A stretch of DNA of 23,466 nt from Mnemiopsis leidyi (GCA_000226015.1 JH154044.1:1-23466), one strand, 5' to 3'. Positions 9,966 through 20,360 are shown, numbered from the stretch's first letter. Program-made: numbers and translations. The notes: generated by a model not told the origin, from the letters alone.

Positions 9966-12034
9966 ATGCGGTTTTTTACACTTGTTGCTATTTTCGTGGT
10001 GGCTGCTGTTGAAGCTGACAAAGTGTGTAACGTGTTCGGTGATCCACATATCATCACATTTGACGGTAAGATCGCATTTCCAACTTTTTTTCCTATTTTG
10101 TAATGGTTAAGTTTATAACCGGAAAAGTTTTAACCAACTTAGACTTTAATCAAAACAATGTCAACTGAAAAACTGTAGCAATATAAGGTTATTGCAGAGA
10201 TGATCATAGGCCTTTATCAAATTTAGTATACTACGTCCCAATTAAGTGCGTAAAATCTAAAATGTTATTACAACGACTATGATTTATATTTTGTCATAAG
10301 ATAACACTGCTTACCGAGGAAATCGATGAACATTTATGATGAATCACCATCTAAACCCCTGATTGTCGATACATTTTTGTAATCGCCTCTCGACGGCAGC
10401 AGTTAAATAAGACAAATCTTGTCTTCGTATCTTGTTAAAAGCAAAGGTAATAGCCCTCTTCAGAGCCGTTATACTGGTAAACGGCTCTCTACTTGGACTG
10501 AATATGATACTCTTAACCTTCGGCCACAGCCAAAAGTAAGCGGGAGTCAAATTCGGTGAATAAGGTGGCCAGGAGAGAGGAAAATGCTTCCCTACTGCTC
10601 TACCAGGAAAATGCTCCATAATCAGCTGTCTGGACTTTATGTAACCTTCTTTTACTTTATGTAACTTTCTTCAGTAACCTTCGGCGAAGAATCAAGGATA
10701 CTTTTTGTTTCGAAATGTCCAACCTTCTTGACACAGTGCGCAGAGAAAGACGCTGATTTTTTTATACCAACGTTCGACTTTTCTGACTTCAGTTGCTGTT
10801 ATTGCTGAAACTGACCCTTTCCTGCGGTCCCCGACCGTCCCATGGTCCTCAAACTTGTGCACAATCCTTTGGAGAGTACTAATCGCGGGTAAATTTTTAG
10901 CGTGGTATCCCCGTCTTTTCCTGAATGAGCGGCAAACTTTAACCTATGATCTGGTGGAAAGCCACATTTCACGAGCATATTTTTTATCCTCTAAACTTAA
11001 CATCACAAAAGAGAACGAAAACTACACGAAATGTTTATCCAACTGTAAGGTACTCAAATGTTCATCGATTATCTCTTATCTCACGCAAAATTTGAGTCTT
11101 AATGTTGATCAGAAATGATTTTACAGCCATTTAGATTTTACGCACTTAACCGGGACACCCTATAGACTTTTCAATTCACACCTCTTATCTCTGTATAAGT
11201 ACTATGATTTATATCTTTATATCTTCATTATCTAGCAGTAAAATGGTAAGTTAATAGTCAACGAATTGAAGAACAATTAGTACAACTTATAGTCAGAGTC
11301 AATCATACAACTTAAGCAATACAAATTCTTAGCGACGTTACTTCAACCTTCTTTAAAAAGCAGTTAATACTTATTTCCTACTACCAACACAGGACTGAAA
11401 TACAAGTTTGAGGGTGTGTGTACGTACGTGCTTGCTATGGATTGCACCAAAATGTCCTGGATCGTATACGGTCGCTTTGAAACATGTGGCAGAGGTAGGT
11501 GGCTCATAACATGTTTTATAACAACTTTGAATTAATTTAAAGAAATATCATTTGTAATTTTGAACGCTATACCAGACACACACTGCCAAATATACAATGA
11601 AAGTCTTGGTACTTTAACCGCCAGATTTATGAAATTAATTCGATAAAAACTATGTAAAGCACCAATTTGATTATTTTACTATTGCATTCGAAGAACTTTC
11701 AGTACTTTTAGCTTTTTGCACAAACATATTTGAATCAGTTTTGAATTTATACCGCGCGTACTAGCTCCTTTAAAGATTTGAACTCGCAACCTTTTGAGTA
11801 AAAGTATGGCGCCCTGCCGCCCTATGCTCCACACCACTTTGTCGGTTAGACGACGCTACTACTACTACTACTACTACTAGTACTTACTACCTTACTACCT
11901 TACTACTACTATAAACTACTACTACTACTACTAGTACTTACTACCTTACTACTACTATAAACTACTACTACTACTACTAGTACTTACTACCTTACTACTA
12001 CTACTACTACTACTACTACTAGTACTTACTACCT

Positions 12035-12066
<32 letters not shown>

Positions 12067-15000
12067 GTACTTACTACCTTACTACTACTATAAACTACTA
12101 CTACTACTACTAGTACTTACTACCTTACTACTACTACTACTACTACTACTACTAGTACTTAATACCTTACTACTACTATAAACTACTACTACTACTACTA
12201 GTACTTACTACCTCACTTCTACTATAAACTACTACTACTACTACAACTACTTTTAACTACTACCTTAATGCTAATAATAACTACTACTTCTACTACTACT
12301 ATTAACTACTACCTTACTACTACTAATAACTACAACTTTACTACTATACTACTCTCTTATCAGGGACGTGTCTGTACGATATATCGGTGTTCCACACGAG
12401 CCAGGGAGCAAGAGATGCGGTCTATATCGGCCGAGGTTGGGTTATCAACCACGAGGGTTCTAAGGTGCCTTATCAACAGGTATGTTGCTAGATGGTTCCA
12501 GTTTGTGTTTTATCTAGCCTTGTCTATTCAGTGTTCAACCAAGTTTAACAAATCATTTAGCCTTGTCTAGACAACGTCAGAGCTTCGCGATGATGTTCCT
12601 GTATGGCTTTTTGCGTTTTTAAAATACAATCCATCCAGCTCAGCCCCCAAAAAAACCTAAATTTTCCAATCTCCAGGGACAAGACTTTAACATCGGCAAT
12701 CTGAGGTTCTCCTTCGACGGTCTCTACTTGAAGGTTACCATGGAAACTTCGGGTGTAACGTTGACTTATGATGGCTTTACCGGCCTTCAGATAACAATAG
12801 ATGGGACTGTCCAGGGTAAGTTTAACGTAATTATAAACGATCATTTAAGTATTTAGTTGGTTTAAGTGTCAGTTTCAGTTACCATGGAATTTTGTTTTGT
12901 TTAAGCTAATATCATGTAACATGTTAGAAATGTATATTAACTTCAACTTGGCCCTATATATTTTGTCACTGAAACTTGTGTTCCATTGTAACGAATTAAG
13001 GAACGAGAGCGAGACGCTATGTTTGCTTTCTTTATTCTTATGCTAGCTGCATGCTTGCAGGCGGAAATTAATAGTTTGTCAAAAAAGTAATATTCATGTA
13101 ATGATTGTTATTTTATAATTATACATGGTGACAGTTTCTAACTCAACATCCGATTTCAGAAGGTCTGACTTGCGGACTGTGCGGGAACAACGACGGCAAT
13201 ACTGACAATGAGGGAAGTCAACTTCGGGATATTGGTATGTGGGATATAATGGCGCGTTCCAATTTTGTAGATCTTCTTACGAAAAGTAATTATTGTTATT
13301 AAGAAGATGCTAGAAAGGGTTACAATCCCTAACTTAGAAATTCAAACCCGAATGTCTTATTTGGGATGTTACTACATTAATTGTAGTAATATCCCACACT
13401 ACGCCATCTCTATCACACATAACCTCGACCATTATCTAAGTTAGTTACGAGTGTTAACTGTTAACTAAAGTCTAAAGTCCCAGCAAGCTTTACAGACCTT
13501 GTAATACAGACTATATGTGAGGGTATGAAGTCACATATCATTACAATTAAGACAGCTTGTCAACACGACTTAGCTGGAAACAGTCTTTTTACTTACCATG
13601 TCATAAAGTTGGTAACATCACTTCTGTGGATCTGCGTTAGTTCTACTGTGTGTCACACGCCCATTTACATTTGTAAATGTAACGTACGTGTGTGCGAATG
13701 GAGTAATAGCGGTCACTCAATGAAGCACGTTTTGTGGTTGGTGTAACTTAAAAACTAAGGTGTAAATAAAGCAAGTATTCTGATCATGACTGACCCCGGT
13801 AATGGTCATAGTGCGGACTATAATCGGCGGATTCTGCCCGCGGTGGATCTGATCGGATCCGCCCAGGTATCCATTAAAAGTATGTTTGACCGAGTGACCG
13901 CTAGTTGATGATAATCCGCGGCGCGGACTCTGGTGGACCGTATGGTGGATCCGACCGGATCCTCCAGAATCCGCTTAGGTGGACATTTTTGCCGTGACTC
14001 ACGAAATCCGCCGGCTATAGTTCCTCAGAGAGACATATAATCAAATATTTAGAAGGATTTTAGAACGGCCGTTCTTAAGCAATGAGACGAACCAAGTTGT
14101 CAGAGAGACTTCCGCAAAAATCCATGGTTTTAACCCTTGTTCCTAAATACCTCACCAGACCCTAACAGTAAACCTATATTTCGATATCAGCGGTAACCTC
14201 CAAAGTGTCTACTGTCTAGCGTATAGTGTTAAAGATAAATGCAGAGTTGTTAAACGACCTCACTCGACTCCTAAGTCGAGACTAGGGAATCCGTATCAAT
14301 ACAGATCGGACTATCGACGTGTCATCTTTCAGACTAGAGACATAGATATCAGGCTCTTTGCCGAATATCTGGTAAATATAATAATATTCTAAGATATACT
14401 ACCTCCTGAGAAAGTCCCTTAATGTCACCATGATCACCAGGTAACCAAGGTGATAAACGTTTCACCATGGTGATTGATCCCCATGGTAATTAAGTCAAAA
14501 TCACCAAAATAAACTCTAAATCATCATAACCACTGATCACCAGGGAACGACGTGGAAGGAGCCCAGTTATCAGGAATCGAAGAGCTGGTGTTCAGATGGA
14601 AGGTGGACCGAGGTGATTACTGCGACCCCCCGGCCAACAAGGACTACAGTCGTCTTCTGCCCTGCGGCAATAACTACAGGTCGGTTGTACAGAAGGTGGA
14701 ATCTTGGTGTGAAGTTGGTAGTCATGGTAACCCATTCCGACACGTTGGAGTAAATGTTAAATCGTACAGATCAGTCACAATATTTATATCCCTAATTCCA
14801 CCTTTCACTAAAAAGTATCCGGTAATCTTGCAGGCTTAACTAATAGACCAAACCCAAAATTCTGCAGGCTAAACTCACAATTCTGCAGGCTCAACGAGGC
14901 AGCCCGTACAGCTTGCCAGGAGATTGTTGACAATCAGGAGCTTTTCAAATGTCACTCTACTCTGAACCTCAACACCTTCTACGAGGCGTGTCTGGCTGGT

Positions 15001-18000
15001 GAGTCGGGAGTAGGGTGGAATAGGTGGGGATAGTTGGGAGTAGGGTGGAATAGGTGGGGATAGTTGGGAGTAGGGTGGAAGAACTATAGGTTGGGATATG
15101 ACTCTTACTCTTAGGAAAGGAGAGAAAGAATGGAAGAACTAGAGTGGGGATAGGACTTATAGGAGAGTAAGGAAATGGGGGAATGGAGAAAAATTAGGAG
15201 AAGTAAATTCAAGGAAGGTTAAGGTAGTATAATGGTTAGGGGGTGGGATACTGGGGTGGGAGGGTGGCAGAGTGGCAGAATGGGAGAGTGGAAGGGTTGG
15301 TGGAATTAAGGAGAAGTGTAAGGCCGATTGACCTTAGGTTTAGTTTAGTCCCGACAACCTCTAAATTTGTAGATTTGATGAAAGTTTTGTTCAAATATTT
15401 AAAAAAAGAAGTGCAGCTATATAAGCATCTTAATGTTTTAAACTATGGATCGCCAGTCTGTGATTAAAAGATATTGCATTATAAATTTTGAACAGCATAA
15501 AAAGTTGAAATTTTTTTAAAAATTAAAACATCTTATCAGCAGTATGAGTATCCTCAATAAGTTGAACTTTCTTAGTCTTCACAGATTCTTTTTGCATGAG
15601 ATCACCTGTGACAACATCACTAGCTGTACTTGTAAAAGACTTAACTACAGGAAACTCAACAAGTTATTTTCCTAGTGCTGTCGCACGAGGAAATAGAGAA
15701 ATAGGGGGGGGGGGTAGGGATATTGAGCTCGCAGAATTAGTTTCTGGGCAAATTATGGTTTGATTCTTTCGAATTAGAGAGGACCTATCGAAATAGGCTA
15801 GTTTCAAGACTAATCTTCATAAACTAAAACCACAATTTCCATTCTAATATCATAGACGTTTAGACAAAATTTTTGGATTTTTAGGATTAGTTTTGGCGGT
15901 GTGCAACAAAGGTGGCACGAAAGTTATCCCCCCTATATAGCTTGTTGTGACTAGCTAACTGTGCCAAACAACAGGCGGACAAGGTGTTATACTCAGAACG
16001 TCATTCTAACCGACTACTGTAATTATCAGCCAAAACTCCTGACTCAGCTGAATCCAGATAAATCTATACGCCAGCTAAATCTATACACCAATTAACCACA
16101 ACATTGAACAGCTGCATGTTGTGCCTTGAAGTTGATCCACCGACAAAGTTCCACAACATTTGTAGGAGTTTTAAACAAGAATAGATTCCCCGGTGGTCTT
16201 GTTTACAGCGAGACTAGAAGAAAGTTCATCACCCCGGGTGGGGTGATGAAATGAGAAAACTCGGGTTTTACTAAGGTTTCTTCCCAGAAGTTACGACAAA
16301 GAGTAAGCTGTCCGTTGACTGTTTTCGAGCTTGTCTCTAACTTTAAATCCGTTAGTTGGGGGTCAAGTTAAACTGTGTGAGGTGTAAACAGAAATAATTG
16401 TATAAGTATTAAATAATTTAAAGAGTGAACGTCTACGCGATTATGATGTTGGGGCGGCGTCCCATCGACCTAGTTGGGTATCTCAGTATGAATAGAATTA
16501 AGGAATACGGCCCTCGCCAATACTTCGTGCTGAAATAAATCAACAAACCATTTAATTTTATTTCTTGATGATGAATAATCATTTACTTCCCTAACTGTGC
16601 ATATTCATGATGAAGGAACATTTATTGCACAAACCATATTGATAATTGAGTGTGAAGTACAAGTGTTGCGTTCGTTGTTGCAAAAACTAAGATATCATTT
16701 TCACTCAATCTACCTTAATCTTAAAGTAAGAACAAAATGACTTAAAATCAGGATATGTTGATTATAAGCGATTAAATTTTCTCTTCTCTATCCGCAGATT
16801 TCTGCAATATCGACATTTTGACTGAGGCATACCCCGTTCCTTGTTCTACAGCGAGTGCTTACAGCAAACAGTGTCAGATGCTCGGTAAGAAGTAGAGATT
16901 TTTAAAATTTTAATTTTTCTAAGATTTTAATTTTTTTTATTGAATATTTCATGAAATTTTTTGAATTTGTCATTTTCAAGATGTTTATGGCATTTTAAGA
17001 CCAACCTATCATACAATTAAATAAAAATAAATTCCTGAGATATAAGATTCTGTTTAAAAATTCGTTAATACAATTTACATAAAATTTTACATTATAAATT
17101 ATTCACAGATGCAAATATAGTTCACACAAACTTAGCGATTAATCAAAAAAAAATATGTGCTAGTATCGTACTCGTAAATCTAATTTAATAAACTAAATCG
17201 ATCGTACGATCATAATTAGCCATCAGTCTATCTAGCTATCGCTACAACTTGATTGAATTTAAAGCAGTTTGCTGCAGATAAAGTATTGGGTAAACTGTAA
17301 AGAGTATAACTCAAATTCACATTAGCATTACCATAAGTCACAGGTTGCACTCAAGTTAAAACATTGCTGACAGCTTTAACAGGTAAAAATAAATTCAAAC
17401 ATTAGGTTTCCGTTTACAATGCAAATCCGATACTATTAACAAAGTTTCTGTTTACTTTGAGATTCACGGAACCTATAACAGACCATTTATATTAGTCAAA
17501 CAGTTGTTGTTCAAAACCCAGAATCATGATGGTTCATTCTGAATAAAATATTTGACAGGTTTGCCAAATCAAAGTCACAAATCCTGCAAATAGCCGAATT
17601 ATCATCGGTTAAAGGTCAGTTCTTTACACGATTTATCAGTCACTGGGTTCATTTCAAATGCTTTACTTTCATCGCACATTCACGTGTCTCCATAACAAGC
17701 GCCACAGTTTCTGGTTTGGTTGAGAAGAACGATCAAGTTCGGTCCAAGTACTCAAGAAGAACTCTCAGTCGAAGTTCCTGACGAAGGATGGGTTGTTAAT
17801 CCTTGGGATGTGTCTGCCCCTGAACTCTGGTCGAACCAGCGTACACAGAACGCAGTCCTCCGCTCCACAACACTTTTTCCGGTCCTCGGTGAATGGGTTC
17901 ATCGACAAGGGTCTGTCCGGTCTCCTCAATCTCTTGTTGGCAATCACCCCTAGACTTGTCTGTCTGATGGGTTCGGGAGTTGATGATCTGATGATCGGTT

Positions 18001-20360
18001 CTGATCGCCCGAGAGTGGAGGTCTGTGTTGCGAGACTTCTGGCACAAGGGATCCTGTTGATTCTCTCAGACTTGCGGCTGAGTCCGGGGGTCGAGACGGC
18101 TGAGTCTGGAGTGGCGCAGCTGTAGCGGGCTGATTTTCTTGGGGGCGTTGTGTAGCCGTTGGTGAGGAGCTCCAGATCCTCTGTGTTGAAATCTTGGAAA
18201 TAGAACGGCGCTGATTTGCTGCGTTTTGGGCCGAACGGCGAACCTTCGCTGGGGTGCTTCTTGTTTCGGTACCGGTTCCTGATCTTCTGAAGAGTGGCAG
18301 GCATCCTCATGGTTAGGGGTGAAAAGGATCCGGGAAGATCTCTTGAGCTTGGGAAACGAAATTGAGGGAAGGCTAGAGAAACTGGTTTGCGTTAAACTAA
18401 AAGACTCGATCAGTTATTAAACTTCGGAAACCCGGCAAATATTAAATCTTTCCTCTCTGACTCTCGACTCGCATTTAACATAATATATTCGAGGCTGTGC
18501 GGGGTGCGACCTTGGCTTTCTCTTACTCATTGCACGTGACAGCGCGCCCGCTCACGTGCCACCCCACGTGGTATCACGTGACCTCTTCTCGGGTGTCATG
18601 GTAATGAGTATCGACTGTTGTCATTCATCACGTGGGCAGCATTTGGCAAAAACGTATGACATCTTATCTTGTCACCTGATTGCCTGGTATTTCCGCCACA
18701 AAGCTCCCAGCAAACTTCGATCCCCCGTGAAAGGGTACCCTCCAGATAAAATTTCTTAAGTTTACAACGAACCTTGCCCGACGGGGACTGTATGGGCGTC
18801 TCTGAGCTACCAGTAACTTGTCAATAATAGCAGTTATTAAAACAGTTAAACTGCCGCAGAAAACCGCGGTAAGGCTTCCCATCTGAAGCAACCGCGGGTA
18901 TATATAAATATATGATACTTCAACGTACTAACAGTGCGTCAAGGGAGTTATCTACCCCTGAACTGTAAGGATACTTATACTTGACACGTTCAGGTGGTTA
19001 CTATCCGCGGTACCCCTCCCCCGCCTTCCTCCTGGCCCGTGTTGCGACGTTACTTGACCCTGGCTAATTGGCTTAATTCTCCTTCATCCCTGAGATTCTT
19101 ACTAGAGGTGGTCCATCGTAAACTTTGTCCAAGCTAGCAGCTTACGGCCTGTCACTAAAAACCACGGAGAGAGAAACCGAGATTGTAATTACAAACGTGC
19201 GGTTCATCGTTCATGCCGCGTCATCGTCAGGAACACTTGCCAAGACTTTGTAGTTGTTTTGAGGATTTAGGTGCCAAGAGAGTACTGTATACCACGGAGT
19301 TCTTTGAGATATTCCGACAAGAGGCCATCTATTGTTGTAATTCTAATTAACTAGAAGCCAGCTGGTTCTTGCGGCAAGTTCATCGCGTCAGCTTGCTTTC
19401 TCTTTTTGATACTTCAGCTCTTAAATCCGACCTAGTGTCGACTGGTATAATGTTAACAACTATCGAGGGATGGCAGAACTTACTATCTGACGGATTAATT
19501 CCTGGGAATTGGCAAAAAATCGTAGTTGGAACCTGCTTGTAGCCGTTTCTATGACTTCACCGAAGCCAGGACAGCAATCCGATTCATTATCAAGCTAACT
19601 TTGAGAATTGATATTTTCTGTCTTCAACTAATTGCAGAATTTGGTGCCTTATATAGGTGCAAGCCTTTAAGGTTGCTTGCTGTCCGATATTTTTGGAACA
19701 GGGAAGATATAAATGTTTAAAACTTGAGTATCTCTGAGAAGTGAGAACAATAAATCACGTTTTTGGGCCTACAGACTGAAGGTACCCAGGGATAAATTTG
19801 GTTTGCTTAGATGTAAGGGTATGTTTATTGTCATAGGATCACTGAAAACAACCATCTATTCACCAAAAATTAAGAAATTAAATGACGTAAAAATATCATC
19901 TTGCACAGGAATGATTTATTGAGAACTGAGAAGTGAAGCACCATTATTATTCTATTATAAGATTCAAGAAATCTCAAGTCATATAAGTAGAATTTTATTT
20001 GATGTCACAATGTTATACGTATTCGAAAAATGCATTAAGTCAGTTGATTATCTAATAACTTTATAAAAGTAAGGAAATGGTCAAGTCACGGTTGCATTGT
20101 ATTCCTTAATTATGATATTCTATTGAATCTACTTCGAAAGCGATCTCTATATAATAAAGCAAAAAATATTCGACCGAACTTTTACAAAAACTTGTCTACG
20201 ATAAAACATTGCCTTACACACAACTACACCAGGTGCAAATATCCAGGACGAAATCTGGAGGAAAGAAATGAAGAAGGAGTGTCCTGAGGTGTCTGTTACT
20301 CAGCAGGGCATCATTGGGATCGGGGTAGAGCAACCTGGAGACGGTCCTGTACAAGCTTAA
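9966..20360 (+). CDS. Secreted protein with VWD domain and C8 region, nine exons
   Basis: Exons: 9966-10065, 11393-11494, 12364-12479, 12677-12815, 13160-13234, 14544-14679, 14889-14998, 16798-16884, 20233-20360. All introns are GT-AG and the phases close exactly to 331 codons (330 residues). Residues 1-17 form a signal peptide (hydrophobic TLVAIFVVAAV, likely cut after VEA). Residues 21-177 form a VWD domain: it opens with CNVFGDPHIITFDG, the usual GDPH start, continues LKYKFEGVCTYVLAMDC, and has the diagnostic CGLCGNNDGN at 157-166. FRWKV and several cysteines follow, then a C8-type segment (about 215-289; CQE, FKC, FYEACLADFC, YSKQCQML). The last exon reads KKECPEV and stops with no TIL domain, so the protein is short for VWD families such as mucins, zonadhesin or otogelin. 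The role is probably extracellular, in mucus, matrix or adhesion; the exact function is unknown. The last exon is the least certain, supported by phase, acceptor and the ECP peptide. Confidence 0.88.
10229..11162 (-). mobile_element. Mariner/IS630-superfamily DNA transposon remnant
   Basis: Terminal inverted repeats of about 30 bases at 10231-10260 and 11131-11160 share TTAAGTGCGTAAAATCTAAA and are flanked by TA, the mariner target site. On the minus strand a helix-turn-helix segment (about 10750-10930) reads STLQRIVHKFEDHGTVGDRR. The catalytic end at about 10560 reads WPPYSPNLTPAYFWLW, the position of the third acidic residue region in mariner-like transposases, but with Asn and Ala where acidic or other residues are usual. 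The frame is broken between the two parts, so the element is inactive. It sits in intron 1 of the VWD gene, opposite in direction. Confidence 0.85.
10344..10619 (-). pseudogene. C-terminal fragment of mariner-like transposase
   Basis: The 91-residue open frame holds the WPPYSPNLTP motif near residue 17 and a downstream basic helical tail, as in the end of mariner/ITm transposases. The expected acidic residue after SP is Asn (SPNLTP). Upstream parts of the enzyme are in other frames or lost. It is not expected to be active. Confidence 0.8.
11774..11842 (-). repeat. tRNA-derived (SINE-like) sequence
   Basis: On the minus strand, GGTGTGGAGCATAGG resembles an A box. GGCGCCATACTTTTACTC resembles a Lys-type anticodon arm. 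AAGGTTGCGAGTTCAAATCT has a B-box/T-arm pattern. The stems look imperfect, so it is better read as a tRNA pseudogene or the head of a SINE than as a working tRNA. Confidence 0.5.
11850..12352. repeat. TAC/CTA trinucleotide satellite with higher-order units
   Basis: Runs of TAC are broken by the phrase TAGTACTTACTACCTTACTA, often with CTATAAA, recurring about every 55-70 bases at least seven times. It therefore has a higher-order structure rather than being a simple triplet run. It ends about 12 bases before exon 3 of the VWD gene. Its last part includes ACTAATAAC, which is branch-point-like. Confidence 0.9.
13235..14543 (+). other. Intron 5 of the VWD gene
   Basis: It contains a foldback element (13818-14021) and, at its 3' end (about 14425-14543), a cluster of TCACCA and TGGTGA motifs, including the palindrome TCACCATGGTGA near 14461. 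GATCACCAGG occurs twice, near 14431 and at 14535-14544; the second is the acceptor of exon 6. No coding sequence other than exon 6 is seen. Confidence 0.65.
13818..14021. mobile_element. GC-rich foldback (MITE-like) element
   Basis: The outer arms are ACTATAATCGGCGGATT on the left and its near complement, ending in CGGCTATAGT, on the right. Inner arms pair GGATTCTG..GGATCTGATCGGATCC (about 13829-13860) with the complement of GGATCCGACCGGATCCTCC (13949-13967). ATCCGC motifs are dense against an AT-rich intron. The 204-base length and lack of coding suggest a non-autonomous DNA transposon; target duplications are unclear. Confidence 0.65.
14861..14908 (+). repeat. 21-base tandem duplication of a splice acceptor
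   Basis: AATTCTGCAGGCT occurs twice, with possible acceptors ending at 14867 and 14888, exactly 21 bases apart. Both leave the same phase for exon 7. The upstream site would add seven residues (LNSQFCR) with no stop. A third, weaker TTGCAGGCT ends its AG at 14833, but use of it would meet TAA. Confidence 0.8.
15006..15080. repeat. G-rich 30-base minisatellite next to exon 7
   Basis: About 2.5 units of the pattern GGGAGTAGGGTGGAATAGG then TGGGGATAGTT begin eight bases after the end of exon 7 (14998). Purine- and G-rich DNA continues to about 15300. Confidence 0.8.
15239..15268 (+). other. Possible G-quadruplex tract
   Basis: Five G runs of three or more with short loops occur here (GGGGGTGGGATACTGGGGTGGG, given only in part: GGGGGTGGG, GGGGTGGG, AGGG). 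They are on the transcribed gene's sense strand, so the pre-mRNA could fold. Confidence 0.5.
16225..16250. repeat. Perfect 11-base inverted repeat (hairpin)
   Basis: TTCATCACCCC pairs with GGGGTGATGAA across a four-base GGGT loop. It lies alone in intron 7, with no T tract or gene end next to it, so it is not a terminator. Confidence 0.8.
17765..18310 (-). CDS. Nested 181-residue basic, Ser/Thr/Pro-rich protein, unknown function
   Basis: This complete minus-strand ORF lies inside the last intron of the VWD gene. Support comes from length, higher GC than the flanks, A at -3 of the start codon (AACCATGA) and candidate promoter DNA upstream. The protein is basic near the start (KIRNRYRNKK, 9-18). 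It has several Ser/Thr-Pro sites (GSPF 23-26, TTPP 54-57, ATPDS 66-70, STPGL 73-77, STPEP 110-114), which look like proline-directed kinase targets. It also has an NPF tripeptide (138-140) and a cysteine cluster CCGAEDCVLC (147-156). No domain is recognised. The NPFTED peptide recalls the NPFTP motif before the kinase domain of Wee1 proteins, but no kinase follows. It could be a small cell-cycle or adaptor-type protein; that is only a guess. No internal splice sites were found. Confidence 0.6.
   Translation of the reverse strand: MRMPATLQKIRNRYRNKKHPSEGSPFGPKRSKSAPFYFQDFNTEDLELLTNGYTTPPRKSARYSCATPDSAVSTPGLSRKSERINRIPCARSLATQTSTLGRSEPIIRSSTPEPIRQTSLGVIANKRLRRPDRPLSMNPFTEDRKKCCGAEDCVLCTLVRPEFRGRHIPRINNPSFVRNFD
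18533..18634 (-). promoter_or_regulatory. Cluster of five CACGTG E-boxes upstream of the nested gene
   Basis: CACGTG occurs at 18533-18538, 18553-18558, 18565-18570, 18575-18580 and 18629-18634. Two read CACGTGAC, and 18574-18581 is TCACGTGA, like the site used by bHLH-zip factors of the MITF/TFE, USF or Myc groups. The cluster lies 220-325 bases before the minus-strand start codon. A TATA-like AATATATTA on the minus strand near 18480-18490 lies between them. Confidence 0.6.

Larger units (their letters stand above)
11495..12363 (+). other. Intron 2 of the VWD gene with tRNA-like repeat and TAC satellite
   Basis: The first 270 bases are AT-rich and show nothing recognisable. They are followed by a tRNA-like sequence on the minus strand and then a satellite of about 500 bases that runs almost to the acceptor. 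Confidence 0.75.
14999..16797 (+). other. Intron 7 of the VWD gene
   Basis: It starts with G-rich repeats, holds an 11-base G run at 15704-15714, and has a perfect inverted repeat at 16225-16250. The remainder is AT-rich, and I see no coding sequence. The 74-residue frame near 15243 is repeat-driven and unsupported. Confidence 0.65.
16885..20232 (+). other. Last intron of the VWD gene, 3.3 kb, with a nested opposite-strand ORF
   Basis: The first 800 bases are very AT-rich. A GC-richer stretch (about 17740-19260) holds the minus-strand ORF and its upstream CACGTG cluster. A TATATATAAATATAT run at 18899-18913 and three CCGCGG or near-CCGCGG sites (about 18863-19015) lie beyond it. From 19270 to 20232 no gene is recognised. 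Confidence 0.6.

Noticed and set aside
10855..11118. Plus-strand 87-residue frame
   Set aside because: It is antisense to the mariner-like transposase remnant.
11850..12352. CRISPR-like array
   Set aside because: Units are low-complexity TAC repeats with no unique spacers, inside an animal intron.
16225..16250. Rho-independent terminator
   Set aside because: This is a eukaryotic intron, there is no T tract, and no gene ends there.
17720..18125. Plus-strand open frames across the nested gene
   Set aside because: They are shadows of the longer minus-strand ORF, with no domain or splice support.
17765..18310. Wee1 kinase-like identity for the nested ORF
   Set aside because: Only the short NPFTED peptide is similar. 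There is no kinase domain in the ORF or nearby on the minus strand.
18664..18891. Minus-strand 75-residue frame
   Set aside because: It has no recognisable domain and overlaps the CpG-rich region upstream of the nested gene. It is likely chance.
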